Shown: positions 9,005 to 17,468 of the stretch, piece by piece
How the letters are laid out: each line of letters starts with the position of its first letter
Position numbering within the stretch: position 1 is the first letter of the stretch
Source: Nocardia neocaledoniensis
GTDB lineage: Bacteria; Actinomycetota; Actinomycetes; Mycobacteriales; Mycobacteriaceae
Direction of reading: 5' to 3'
DNA: 64,000 nt
NCBI RefSeq assembly: GCF_003182135.1
Contig: NZ_QGTL01000002.1
Span: 186,001 to 250,000, forward strand
Program-made: the position numbers and the translations under genes
The notes under the pieces: model-generated
The model's database searches: none
The model's input: the letters and a program-made list of their open reading frames with translations, nothing else
Told to the model about the DNA's origin: nothing

Positions 9005-9715
9005 GGCGAACGCGGCCACGTACTTCGCCACGCGCGTGCGTCCGAACACCGGAATGCGCGAAGCATTGCGCACCGCGCCACCGCCGTCGGAGTAGCTGGC
9101 GACCTCGGTGGCGAAAAGCGCCTCGAGTTCATCGAATTCACCGGCGCGCGCGGCATTCAGGAAGGCCGCGAGCAGACGCCGCTGATGCGCGGTGTCGACC
9201 GATACGCGCCGGTCGGACTCGATGGCCTGGCGTGCCCGGCTCACCAGCTTCCGAGTGGCCGGTTCCTTTATTTCGAGCACTTCGGCGATCCGGCTGTAGG
9301 GGTAGTCGAAGGCTTCCCGCAGGACGAACGCTGCCCGCTCGGTCGGCGTCATCTTCTCCAGGACGACCAGCACGGCGGTCTCCAACGCGGCGGCACGCTC
9401 CGCGCCGAGCGAGGGATCAGCACTGGTGTCCACCGGCTCGGGCAGCCACGGGCCGATATAGGTTTCCCGGCGGACCCGCGCCGTCTGCGTGGCATTGATC
9501 GCCTGCCGGGTGGTCATGGTGACGAGAAACGCCTCCACATCACGCACGGAATCGCGGCCGGCGTAGGACTGCCACTTCACCCAGACGTCCTGGACGATGT
9601 CCTCGGCGTCGGCGACGGTGCCGAGCATGCGGTAGGCGATGCCGAACAGCCGTCCCTTCTGCGCGGAGAAATCGTGGACTGCTTTGTCCAGGTCGGTACC
9701 CGCGGGTCCACTCAT
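8792..9715 (-). CDS. ECF41-type RNA polymerase sigma factor (SigJ-like)
   Basis: A 307-residue sigma-70 family factor. Sigma2 (residues 10-80, with FGIAYRMLGTVADAEDIVQDVW) and sigma4 (about 115-170) are followed by a SnoaL-like C-terminal domain. Three marks of group ECF41 are visible: WLPEP in the linker (residues 90-94), DGGGAV (210-215, family DGGGKV) and NPAKL near the end (287-291, family NPDKL). ECF41 factors lack a classic anti-sigma gene; the C-terminal domain itself modulates activity, and the genes sit beside oxidoreductase, epimerase or carboxymuconolactone decarboxylase (COE) genes. Here it follows a flavoprotein and an NmrA-like epimerase on the same strand. Its 3' end overlaps the opposite hypothetical gene. 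Confidence 0.92.
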   Translation of the reverse strand: MSGPAGTDLDKAVHDFSAQKGRLFGIAYRMLGTVADAEDIVQDVWVKWQSYAGRDSVRDVEAFLVTMTTRQAINATQTARVRRETYIGPWLPEPVDTSADPSLGAERAAALETAVLVVLEKMTPTERAAFVLREAFDYPYSRIAEVLEIKEPATRKLVSRARQAIESDRRVSVDTAHQRRLLAAFLNAARAGEFDELEALFATEVASYSDGGGAVRNASRIPVFGRTRVAKYVAAFASHFWTGVAIDWVDANGRASVVISRDGAPIAWLGVGAADDETIDRLYWVFNPAKLGHIAHAVAVPRESAGP

Positions 9716-9879
9716 CGCGCGGTCGTTCCGCCGCTGCCGGCGATCGAATGGTTCATATTCCCGCCTCGACTCGGACGCCATCTGCCACGACATTACGCGC
9801 GCCGGCCGCGAGCGTGCGGCGCACATGGCAACCACGCTGAGCGACCAGCGAACACCGGTCTCGCAGCGCCCGGACGACG

Positions 9880-11613
9880 TCATTCGACCAATTTGCCTTC
9901 CGTCGACACATCTCGCATGAGCCGGGCGATATCGTCGGGAATCGCCGGAATCTCCTCGCGTTCCAGCTTGCCGGGACCGGACCACACGAGGTTCACCCGC
10001 AGCGCCGGATCCAGATCGGGGTAGTCGGACCGATTGTGGCAGCCACGAGTTTCGCGGCGCTCCAGCGCGGCTTCCAAGGTGGCACGTGCGGCGAGCACCG
10101 AGGACTTCAGATCGAAGGCGTGCGCCAGATCCTGAAACCCGGCGGCGTCGGGGTGCACGCCGATCTTCGTCATGCGGCCCTCGACCTCGTCGAGTTCGGC
10201 CAGGCCTGCCCGAATCCCGGTCTCGTCGCGCACCACGCCCGCGTGCTCGGTCATGGTGTCACGCACGGCGCGTTGCAGGGCCCGTACGTTCTCCTGCCCG
10301 TCGATCGCCAGCAGCTCATCGATCTCGGACCTGGCCTCGACGAGCGCACCCGGCGAGCGACGCTGCGATTCCAGCTCGGCCGAGTACCGCGCTGCCGCTT
10401 CACCGACGATCCGGCCGTAGACGAGCAATTCGATCAGTGAGTTGCCGCCGAGCCGGTTGGCACCGTGCAGACCGCTCGATGCTTCGCCGATCGCATAGAG
10501 GCCCTCGACGCCGGTGCCGTGATCTTCGGAGCGAACCCATACCCCGCCCATGGAATAGTGTGCCGTCGGCGCGATTTCGATCGGGTCGCGAGTGATGTCG
10601 AGCATTTGCAGCTCCAACATCGTCTGGTAAACGCGCGGCAGTCGCCGCATGATCGTTTCGCGAGGCAGGTGCGAAACATCGAGCCAGACCGCCCCATTCG
10701 GAGTTCCTCGACCCTCTTTGATCTCGGTATAGGCGGCCAGCGCGACCCGGTCGCGAGTCGAGAGCTCCATGCGTTCCGCGTCGTAGCGTCGCATGAACCG
10801 CTCGCCCGCCGCGTTGCGAAGAATGCCACCTTCTCCCCGTGCGGCTTCCGATACCAGTGTTCCAGCCGCGTTCTCTGGTTCGATGAGCCCGGACGGGTGG
10901 AACTGCACCAGCTCCGGGTCACGGATGCGGCCACCGGCGAGTACGGCGAGCCGGAACGGATCACCGGTGTTCTCATCACGCCGGGACGAGGTGCGGCGCC
11001 AGATGCGGGTATGTCCACCGGCGGCCAGGATCACGGCGTCGGCGCGGAACACGTAGCGCTCGCCACTGTCGAGATCGAAGCCGTACGCGCCGAAAACCAC
11101 GTTGTCACGCACCAGGATTCGGGTCACATAGCAGGTATCGACGATCTGGATGCCGAGCTGCGCGGCCCGGTTCACCAGGGTCCGCTGGATCTCGAGGCCG
11201 GTGTAGTCACCAGCGAACGCGGTGCGCCGGTAGGTGTGCGCGCCGAAGAATCGCAGCGAGATCCTGCCATCGGATTCGCGAGCGAACGGCATCCCCCAAC
11301 GCTCGAGATCCTCGATTCCGCGCGCGGCGTTCTCGGCGACCACTTGGGCGGTATCCGGCCGCGCCAGCAGATAGCTTTCGGTGATCGTGTCCGCCGCGTG
11401 CTGCTGCCAGCTGTCCTCGACGTCCATGGTCGACAGTGCGGCGTTGATGCCGCCGGCGGCGAGGGTGGTGTGCGCGTCCGCCTTCGGCCGCTTTCCCACC
11501 ACCAGGACGTCGACGCCTCGCTCGGCCAGTTCGATCGCCGCACGGAGGCCGGATCCGCCGGTACCGACGACGAGCACCGACGTCGCGATCTGACGTTCGT
11601 CGGATGTGAGCAT
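9880..11613 (-). CDS. FAD-dependent fumarate reductase / aspartate oxidase-like flavoprotein
   Basis: About 577 residues. The N-terminal FAD-binding motif GTGGSGLRAAIELAERG is followed by AHTTLAAGGINA, where the histidine is at the position used for covalent FAD attachment in FrdA/SdhA. The substrate-binding segments QFHPSGL, TAHYSMGGVWV and RLGGNSLIELLVYGR are all present, and the C-terminal helical domain ends with the RxTRGCHNRSDYPD block. No iron-sulphur or membrane-anchor subunit is nearby, so it is either a soluble reductase or an aspartate-oxidase-like enzyme. ATG at 11613 has AAGGGA eight bases upstream. It lies 62 bp after the epimerase gene and 164 bp before the ECF41 sigma gene, forming an apparent operon. 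Confidence 0.88.
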   Translation of the reverse strand: MLTSDERQIATSVLVVGTGGSGLRAAIELAERGVDVLVVGKRPKADAHTTLAAGGINAALSTMDVEDSWQQHAADTITESYLLARPDTAQVVAENAARGIEDLERWGMPFARESDGRISLRFFGAHTYRRTAFAGDYTGLEIQRTLVNRAAQLGIQIVDTCYVTRILVRDNVVFGAYGFDLDSGERYVFRADAVILAAGGHTRIWRRTSSRRDENTGDPFRLAVLAGGRIRDPELVQFHPSGLIEPENAAGTLVSEAARGEGGILRNAAGERFMRRYDAERMELSTRDRVALAAYTEIKEGRGTPNGAVWLDVSHLPRETIMRRLPRVYQTMLELQMLDITRDPIEIAPTAHYSMGGVWVRSEDHGTGVEGLYAIGEASSGLHGANRLGGNSLIELLVYGRIVGEAAARYSAELESQRRSPGALVEARSEIDELLAIDGQENVRALQRAVRDTMTEHAGVVRDETGIRAGLAELDEVEGRMTKIGVHPDAAGFQDLAHAFDLKSSVLAARATLEAALERRETRGCHNRSDYPDLDPALRVNLVWSGPGKLEREEIPAIPDDIARLMRDVSTEGKLVE

Positions 11614-11675
11614 CGCTTCGTTCCCTTCGAAGGGGCAGTTCGCGCGGGCGAGCCGATGCCGCCCGCGCGAACAGT

Positions 11676-12422
11676 TCAGTTGCTGGTCAGCCACTCCGAC
11701 AGCCGCGTCCGCGCCAGTTGCGCATCGCTGCCGGGCAGCAGCTCACGCTGCGGCACCGCCCCGAAATACCGGGCCTCGGGATCGGTGACCACTCGGCGCG
11801 CATCCGACCGCGCGCTCAGCACGGTGCGGATCCATTCGTCGAGAGCGATGACCTCGGGGCCGCCCACCTCGATGGTTCCGTTCTTCGGCTCGCCCGCGGC
11901 GGTACGTCCGACAGCGGCAGCCACATCGTCCGCGGCCATCGGCTGCATACTGGAACCCGGGAGCCGAACCTGACCGTCAACGGTCGCGGAATCCGCGATG
12001 CCGCCCGCGAATTCGAAGAACTGCGTGGCGCGCACGATCGAGAACGGCAGGCCCGAGCCCTCGATCAGCTCCTCCTGCGCCACCTTCGCGCGCAGGTACC
12101 CGGAGTCCGGCAACCGTTCCGAACCCACCACCGACAGCGCGACGTAATGCCCGACACCGGCCGCGGCGGCGGCCTCGAGCAGGTTCGTTGTGCTGGTCCG
12201 GAAGAAATCCAGCACGTCGTCGTCGGCGAACGACGGCGAATTGGAAACGTCGACCACGACGTTCGCGTCTTGCAGAACTTCTTTGACTCCCTCGCCGGTG
12301 ACGGAGTTCACGCCGGTATTGGGTGCGGCCGCAACCGCTTGGTGGCCGTGCTCACCGAGTCGTGCGACGAGCTTGGAACCGATCAGGCCGGTGCCGCCGA
12401 TGACGACGATCTTCATGCTCAT
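11676..12422 (-). CDS. NmrA-like NAD(P)H-binding epimerase/oxidoreductase
   Basis: A 248-residue atypical SDR. The N terminus reads IVVIGGTGLIGSKL, the GxxGxxG dinucleotide-binding motif, and the middle contains GVGHYVALSVVGSERLPDSGYLRAKVAQEELI, typical of NmrA/NAD(P)H-binding proteins that lack the standard YxxxK. It is the first gene of the three-gene minus-strand operon ending in the ECF41 sigma factor and corresponds to the epimerase type of COE protein linked to that sigma group. An ECF41-like promoter lies about 50 bp upstream. Substrate unknown. ATG at 12422 or two codons later (12416) are both possible. Confidence 0.9.
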   Translation of the reverse strand: MSMKIVVIGGTGLIGSKLVARLGEHGHQAVAAAPNTGVNSVTGEGVKEVLQDANVVVDVSNSPSFADDDVLDFFRTSTTNLLEAAAAAGVGHYVALSVVGSERLPDSGYLRAKVAQEELIEGSGLPFSIVRATQFFEFAGGIADSATVDGQVRLPGSSMQPMAADDVAAAVGRTAAGEPKNGTIEVGGPEVIALDEWIRTVLSARSDARRVVTDPEARYFGAVPQRELLPGSDAQLARTRLSEWLTSN

Positions 12423-12473
12423 TCCTTTCCTTCGGACGTTTGCGCGGGGCCAGCGAAACTCCGCTGTACCAAG

Positions 12474-12500
12474 GACAGGGCAGGCGGAGATTCTGTGACA
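12474..12500 (-). promoter_or_regulatory. Predicted ECF41-type promoter
   Basis: On the minus strand TGTCACA (12500-12494) is followed after exactly 16 bases by TGTC (12477-12474). The ECF41 consensus as I know it is TGTCACA, N16, CGTC, so the -35 is perfect and the -10 has one mismatch. The element points at the epimerase-flavoprotein-sigma operon, about 50 bp upstream of its first ATG, implying that the sigma factor controls its own operon. Confidence 0.65.
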
Positions 12501-12523
12501 GTGCTCGTACCGAGACCGTTCGA

Positions 12524-12703
12524 CTACCCTCGATCCTGCGGCGCGACGTACTCGAAGGTGGGCCCCGCGGTGGTGCGGCCGTCACCGCTTGGCATCTGCA
12601 TGAGCGCTCGGGCCTGGGACTTCAACGCGTACATCGTCCCCATCGCCTCTCGCATCTGCGACAGGTTTCCGTTGAAGGTGTTCGGGCCCGCATCCCCTTG
12701 TCA
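12524..12703 (-). pseudogene. C-terminal coding remnant of an unidentified protein
   Basis: Directly after the Uma2 stop codon, and in the same frame, about 59 codons stay open to a TAG at 12524-12526. The product has balanced composition (GNLSQMREAMGTMYALK, then a short tail ending in YVAPQDRG) and does not look like random high-GC translation. The first in-frame ATG is at 12655, giving 43 residues. It may be the tail of a gene whose 5' part was lost, or a small ORF. No family is recognised. Confidence 0.35.
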
Positions 12704-13300
12704 GGCGTGCTCGAGCACGTCGAAGGGGATCGTCACTTCGACCGGTTCGTCGAGGAGGAGTACTCGGCGGTGGACTGTGTGCACTCGGTAGCGACGTCCC
12801 GACCAGTCGAGGCGATATTCCTCGATCTCCTCGATGCGCTCTTCCTTCTGGTCGAGGCGCACGATGAGATAGCGCGGAATTCCTGCTGCCGCATACTGAA
12901 TCCGCTTGTCGGTGATATCCGCGTCGATTGTTGATTCCGAAGTCACCTCGACGACCAGCAGCAGATGGTCTCGAACCGAGTTCACGTCGTACGGCTCGCA
13001 ATCGCGGATCCAGACATCGGGATAGCGGATGTTCAACCGCCGATCGGCCACAGTGGATTCGCTGTCCGGAAACCGCGCCGCGACATCGGAATCCACGATC
13101 ATGCAAGGCCCGCCCGGCCGTCGTCCCGCCTCGAGCAGGCCGGCCAGTCTCCGGACGACCCGGCTGTGCAACGGGCTCTGCGCCATCATTCGTAGGACAC
13201 GACCGTCGACGATCTCGATGTCCCCGAATCCGTCCGCCGCGCCGTCCAGGAATTCCTCGGCGGTCATCCGCTGCTCGCGACGCTGGTCCGGGGTGCTCAT
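12701..13300 (-). CDS. Uma2-family (DUF820) endonuclease-like protein
   Basis: A 199-residue protein with the Uma2/DUF820 restriction-endonuclease-like fold. Recognisable blocks are MTAEEFLDGA and EIVDGRVLRMM near the N terminus, IRYPDVWI (the acidic PD residue), and LLVVEVTSESTIDADITDKRIQYAAAGIPRYLIV, which holds the ExK-type core and the conserved YaaaGIPxYwiv motif. The family is widespread in actinobacteria and cyanobacteria; its role is unproven. ATG at 13300 is used. It lies between the tRNA-Ala region and the ECF41 operon. Confidence 0.85.
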   Translation of the reverse strand: MSTPDQRREQRMTAEEFLDGAADGFGDIEIVDGRVLRMMAQSPLHSRVVRRLAGLLEAGRRPGGPCMIVDSDVAARFPDSESTVADRRLNIRYPDVWIRDCEPYDVNSVRDHLLLVVEVTSESTIDADITDKRIQYAAAGIPRYLIVRLDQKEERIEEIEEYRLDWSGRRYRVHTVHRRVLLLDEPVEVTIPFDVLEHA

Positions 13301-13371
13301 ACGCACATCATTGCAGGATCGCACCCGGTGGACCATCAACCAGCGGCCCACGTGAATAGCAATGGAACGAG

Positions 13372-13402
13372 AAAGGGTCCGGCTCGAAAGCCGGACCCTT
13401 TT
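13372..13402 (-). terminator. Intrinsic terminator downstream of tRNA-Ala
   Basis: Arms 13372-13384 and 13389-13401 form a perfect 13-bp stem with a CGAA/TTCG tetraloop. On the minus strand it begins a few bases after the 3' end of tRNA-Ala and is followed by a T-rich run. Confidence 0.8.
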
Positions 13403-13406
13403 GAAG

Positions 13407-13479
13407 TGGAGCTAAGGGGACTCGAACCCCTGACCCCCACACTGCCAGTGTGGTGCGCTACCAGCTGCGCCATAGCCCC
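13407..13479 (-). tRNA. tRNA-Ala (anticodon GGC)
   Basis: The minus strand folds into a complete 73-nt cloverleaf: acceptor stem GGGGCTA/TAGCTCC with discriminator A, a D arm containing GCGCAGCTGGTAGCGC, a five-pair anticodon stem CCACA/TGTGG around loop CTGGCAG (anticodon GGC, complement at 13444-13446), and a T arm with GGTTCGAGTCC. The 3' CCA is not encoded. Confidence 0.95.
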
Positions 13480-13589
13480 GTGTTCTTTTGTTTCAGCCGC
13501 TCTCGCTGCTGCCTGAATGAAGTTACACCATGGTTCTCGGCGACTACAAATCGGCTGGTAGAGGGCGAAAAAGTGGGGTTTGGAGAGGC

Positions 13590-13605
13590 GGGTGGGGCGG
13601 GCGGG
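13590..13605 (+). other. Canonical G-quadruplex motif
   Basis: GGGTGGGGCGGGCGGG has four runs of at least three G separated by single-base loops, the most stable quadruplex class. It lies on the plus strand between the upstream side of tRNA-Ala and the end of the DsbA-like gene. Confidence 0.5.
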
Positions 13606-13647
13606 AGAGGTGGGGGCGGACTAGAATGTGCCGAACCTCACGCGGGG

Positions 13648-14388
13648 TCAGGGGGCGAGGGTGGTGACCCAGGTGTCGTCGCGCCAGTCGATGGCGGTGG
13701 TGCCGTCGTAGATGGCGGGGGTGGCGGACTTGTTGCCGGTGCGGGCGTCGAGGTCGGCCAGGTTCTTGCCCGCGGCGGTGCGGGCCGCGTCCAGCTGGGC
13801 GCCGCCGGTGATGCAGGAGGCGACGGATTCGGGGGCGCCGGATTCGGTGGCGAGGGTCGCCAGGGCGGGGTTGCTCAGGTCGGCGCCGCCCTCGTCGGGC
13901 TGCTTAGTGGTGAACAGGGCCTCGTGGAACTTGCCGAAGGTGGGGCCCGAACCGGTCTGGGCGAAACAGAGATTCGCGGCGATGGCGCGGGTGGAGTAGT
14001 CCTTGCTCTTGGACTGCTCGTCGAGGAACGCGACGAAGTGGTAGTTCACCGCCAGTTTGCCCTCGTCGATCTTCTGCGCGAGTTCCTGGCCGAAAGTGGT
14101 CTCCATCGCGCCGCAGGCAGGGCAGAGCGGGTCTTCGAAGATGTCGACGGTCTTGGCGGCGTCGGGACGGCCGAGGCGGATGACGCCCTCGGGCGTGGTC
14201 GTGACCTGCACCGCGGCCTCGCGCACCGGGCCGTAGCCGTCGTTGCGCACCTCGGTCGGAGTCGGCTTGTTCCACTTGAACGCGGCGAACACGAGGAGCC
14301 CGATCACGACGACAGCCACCGCGGCCAGGGCGTAGGTGGTGTTGCTCGAAACGGGACGGGGATTGTGCTGGGAACCGGCGCTGCTCAC
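13648..14388 (-). CDS. Membrane-anchored DsbA-like thioredoxin-fold protein
   Basis: About 246 residues from a GTG at 14388. A single N-terminal membrane helix (YALAAVAVVVIGLLVFAAF) anchors an extracytoplasmic thioredoxin-fold domain. The active site reads DPLCPACGAME, the CPxC motif of DsbA/DsbG-like oxidoreductases, and the helical insertion between strands ends in SATPAIYDG with the expected cis-proline. It resembles the mycobacterial secreted DsbA-like family used for disulphide formation in exported proteins. The frame is open further upstream but that sequence is Arg/Ser-rich and probably not translated. Confidence 0.87.
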   Translation of the reverse strand: MSSAGSQHNPRPVSSNTTYALAAVAVVVIGLLVFAAFKWNKPTPTEVRNDGYGPVREAAVQVTTTPEGVIRLGRPDAAKTVDIFEDPLCPACGAMETTFGQELAQKIDEGKLAVNYHFVAFLDEQSKSKDYSTRAIAANLCFAQTGSGPTFGKFHEALFTTKQPDEGGADLSNPALATLATESGAPESVASCITGGAQLDAARTAAGKNLADLDARTGNKSATPAIYDGTTAIDWRDDTWVTTLAP

Positions 14389-14458
14389 CCGTCCACTTTG
14401 CCTCGAGATGACGACGCCGTGTCGCCTGGCCCGCAGAAACCGGTGCTGACCTGGGGAT

Positions 14459-15787
14459 CTACCGTTTCGGTGTGTCGAAGTCGACGGGCCGCGGGGCCAG
14501 TCCGTTGCGCACCACCGGCACGCCGTCGGGACAGCCGTCGCCGGTGCACTGCGGGTCGATGCCGTCACCGGCGTGATCGGGATGCTCGGGGTCCTCGGGG
14601 TGTCTGATCCGCGACGGTTCGGGCGTCACCAACCACAGGGCCGCCGACACCGCGAGCACGCCGCCGGTGACGGCCATGCCGACGCCGAACGAGGTGCGTT
14701 CGGCGATCCAGCCGATCACGATGGGACCGAGGACGGTGCCCAGATCGGCGGCCATCTGGAAGGCCGCGAGCACCGGCCCGCCGCGGGCGCGCGCGCCGAT
14801 CACGTCGGCCAGCGCGGCCTGCTGGGCGGGGCTGAACATGCCCGAGCCGAGCCCGGCCACGAACGAGGCGAGCAGGAACCAGGGCAGCGAGGGCGCGAAG
14901 CCGAGCACGCCGGTGCCGATCGCGCAGATCGCCGACCCGGCGATGAGGAACGGTTTGCGGCCGAACCGGTCCGAGAGCCGGCCCGAGACGAACAGCACGG
15001 CGGCGTTGCCCGCGGCGAACACCGTCAGCGCCACGCCCGCCATGCCGGATTCCTGTTTCAGGATCTCCACCACCAGCAACGGGACGAACGCCATGCGCAC
15101 ACCGAACACGGCGGCGCCGCCGGCGAAACTGGACAGCAGCACCGCGCGGTACGCGGGTTCGGACCAGGCCTGGCGGAACGTGAACACCGGTGCGGCCGAG
15201 CCCTCCTCGACCCGCAGCACCGGTGATTCGCGCAGCCCGGCGAACACGATCACGCACACGATCAGCAGCGCCGCGGCGTAGATGAGGAAGGGCGCGCGCA
15301 AGCCGAGTCCGGCCAGACCACCGCCGACCAGTGGGCCGAGCAGCGAACCGATGAGGAAGCTGGTCGAGTAGATCCCCGAGACGCGTCCGCGCGCGGCGGG
15401 CGGGGACACCCGGATGATCAGCGCCATCGACGAGACCGTGAACATGGTCGACCCGACGCCGCCGAGCGAACGCAACACCAGCAGTTGCCAATACGTCTGC
15501 GCGAGTGCGCACGCGCCGGTCGAGAGCGCGACGATCAGGATGCCCGCCAGATACACCCGGCGCTCGCCCAGCTTCTGCACGAGCCTGCCGCTGGCGGGCG
15601 CGAAGAGCAACCGCATCAACGCGAAGGCGCTGACGATCGCCGAGGCCGCCGCGATGCCGACCCCGAACTCGCGGGCGTACTGCGGCAGAACCGGAGCGAC
15701 GAGACCGAAGCCCAGCGCGATGACGAAGGCCGCCGCGATCAGGACCCAGATCTCGGCGGGTAGCCGGACCTTCGCCGGAGCGCTCAC
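14459..15787 (-). CDS. MFS transporter (12-TM)
   Basis: About 442 residues, with twelve hydrophobic segments and the loop motif VSGRLSDRFGRKPF between helices 8 and 9, plus PQYAREFGVGIAAASAIVSAFALMRLLF in the N-terminal half. It resembles the DHA1/TetA-like efflux group. The tail after the last helix is soluble and contains a small cysteine pair. The GTG start at 15787 overlaps the phosphoglucomutase stop codon by four bases (GTGA), so the two are translationally coupled. Substrate unknown. Confidence 0.88.
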   Translation of the reverse strand: MSAPAKVRLPAEIWVLIAAAFVIALGFGLVAPVLPQYAREFGVGIAAASAIVSAFALMRLLFAPASGRLVQKLGERRVYLAGILIVALSTGACALAQTYWQLLVLRSLGGVGSTMFTVSSMALIIRVSPPAARGRVSGIYSTSFLIGSLLGPLVGGGLAGLGLRAPFLIYAAALLIVCVIVFAGLRESPVLRVEEGSAAPVFTFRQAWSEPAYRAVLLSSFAGGAAVFGVRMAFVPLLVVEILKQESGMAGVALTVFAAGNAAVLFVSGRLSDRFGRKPFLIAGSAICAIGTGVLGFAPSLPWFLLASFVAGLGSGMFSPAQQAALADVIGARARGGPVLAAFQMAADLGTVLGPIVIGWIAERTSFGVGMAVTGGVLAVSAALWLVTPEPSRIRHPEDPEHPDHAGDGIDPQCTGDGCPDGVPVVRNGLAPRPVDFDTPKR

Positions 15788-17421
15788 TCGCTCAACGCCT
15801 GGTTCACCATCTCCTCGGCCGCGGCCTGCACCTGGGTGAGGTGCTCGGGGCCCAGGAACGATTCGGCGTAGATCTTGTACTTGTCCTCGGTGCCGGACGG
15901 GCGCGCGGCGAACCAGGCGTTCTCCGTCGTGACCTTCAATCCGCCCAGCGCCGCACCGTTGCCGCGCGCGGTGGTGAGAATGCCGGTGATCTCCTCGCCG
16001 GCGATCTCGGTGCCGGTGATGGCGTCGGGGGTCAGCGCCGCGAGCTTGGCCTTCTGCGCGCTGGTGGCGGCGGCGTCGACGCGCGCGTAGGCCGGGCTGC
16101 CGTACTGACGCTCCAGTTCGCCGTAGCGAGCCGACGGGGTCTGCCCGGTGACGGCGGCGATCTCGGCGGCGAGCAGGGCAAGCAGGATGCCGTCCTTGTC
16201 GGTGGTCCACACGGTGCCGTCCATACGCAGGAACGACGCTCCCGCGCTCTCCTCGCCGCCGAATGCCAGGCTGCCGCTGAACAATCCGGGGACGAACCAC
16301 TTGAAACCCACCGGCACCTCGTAGACGTCGCGGCCCAGCACGTTCACGACCCGGTCGATCATCGACGAGCTGACCACCGTCTTGCCGATCTTGGTGAGCG
16401 CGTCCCACCACATCCGGTTCGCGACCAGGTATTCGATCGCTACCGCGAGGAAGTGGTTGGGATTGAGCAGCCCGCCGTCGGGGGTGACGATGCCGTGCCG
16501 GTCGGCGTCGGCGTCGTTACCGGTGGAGATGTCGTAGTCGTCCTTGATGCCGACCAGGGCCGCCATGGCGTGGCGCGAGGACGGGTCCATCCGGATCTTG
16601 CCGTCGCTGTCGAGCGTCATGAAACGCCAGGTCGGGTCGACGAACGGGTTGACCACCTCGAGCTCGAGGTCGAAGCGCTGGCCGATCTCCTCCCAGTAGT
16701 CCACGCTCGCCCCGCCCATGGGGTCGGCGCCCATGCGGATGCCCGCGCCGCGAATCGCGTCCAGGTTCAAGGCGTTCGGCAGGTCGGCGACGTAGTGGTC
16801 GAGGTAGTCGTAGCGCTCGACGTGAGTGCTCAGCGCCTGCGTCAGCGAGACCCGCTTCACCGCCGCCAAGCCACCGACCAGCAACTCGTTGGCCCTGGCC
16901 GCGATCGCGTCGGTGGCCTTGGTGTCGGCGGGGCCGCCGTGCGGTGGGTTGTATTTGAAGCCGCCGTCGCGCGGCGGGTTGTGCGAGGGGGTGACCACGA
17001 TGCCGTCGGCCTGATGCTTGGTGCCGCCCCGATTGTGGCGCAGCACAGCATGACTCAGCGCGGGCGTGGGGGTGTAGCGGTCGCGGGCGTCGATCACCGC
17101 GGTGACGTCGTTGCCCGCGAGCACCTCGAGCGCGGTGGTCCACGCGGGCTCGGACAGGGCATGGGTGTCGCGCGCGAGGTAGACCGGGCCGGTGATGCCG
17201 CGGGTGGCGCGGTATTCGACGATCGCCTGGGTGATCGCCATGATGTGGGCCTCGTTGAAGGCGCAATCCTCGCTGGAGCCGCGATGGCCCGAGGTGCCGA
17301 AGACCACCCGCTGCGCCGGTTCGGCCGGATCGGGGACGTGGCTGTAGTACGCGGTGACCAGGTGAGCGATGTCCACCAGGTCGGTCGGGCGTGCTGGCCG
17401 TCCGGCGCGATCGTGGGCCAT
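15784..17421 (-). CDS. pgm: Phosphoglucomutase (alpha-D-glucose phosphate-specific)
   Basis: Interconverts glucose-1-phosphate and glucose-6-phosphate in the cytoplasm, linking glycolysis to glycogen, trehalose and cell-wall sugar synthesis. The 545-residue length matches the family. Visible motifs are FGTSGHRGSS near residue 40, the phosphoserine loop TPSHNPPRDGG, the metal-binding DADADRHG, the sugar-binding GGEESAGASF and the phosphate-binding ARPSGTEDKYK near the C terminus. ATG at 17421 is preceded by GGAAGGG. The crcB gene ends 47 bp upstream on the same strand and an MFS gene overlaps its stop by 4 bp. Confidence 0.95.
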   Translation of the reverse strand: MAHDRAGRPARPTDLVDIAHLVTAYYSHVPDPAEPAQRVVFGTSGHRGSSEDCAFNEAHIMAITQAIVEYRATRGITGPVYLARDTHALSEPAWTTALEVLAGNDVTAVIDARDRYTPTPALSHAVLRHNRGGTKHQADGIVVTPSHNPPRDGGFKYNPPHGGPADTKATDAIAARANELLVGGLAAVKRVSLTQALSTHVERYDYLDHYVADLPNALNLDAIRGAGIRMGADPMGGASVDYWEEIGQRFDLELEVVNPFVDPTWRFMTLDSDGKIRMDPSSRHAMAALVGIKDDYDISTGNDADADRHGIVTPDGGLLNPNHFLAVAIEYLVANRMWWDALTKIGKTVVSSSMIDRVVNVLGRDVYEVPVGFKWFVPGLFSGSLAFGGEESAGASFLRMDGTVWTTDKDGILLALLAAEIAAVTGQTPSARYGELERQYGSPAYARVDAAATSAQKAKLAALTPDAITGTEIAGEEITGILTTARGNGAALGGLKVTTENAWFAARPSGTEDKYKIYAESFLGPEHLTQVQAAAEEMVNQALSE

Positions 17422-17468
17422 GGTGGGAGTTCCCTTCCGTGTCGGCTGCGCGCGGCTGGTCATGAGGA

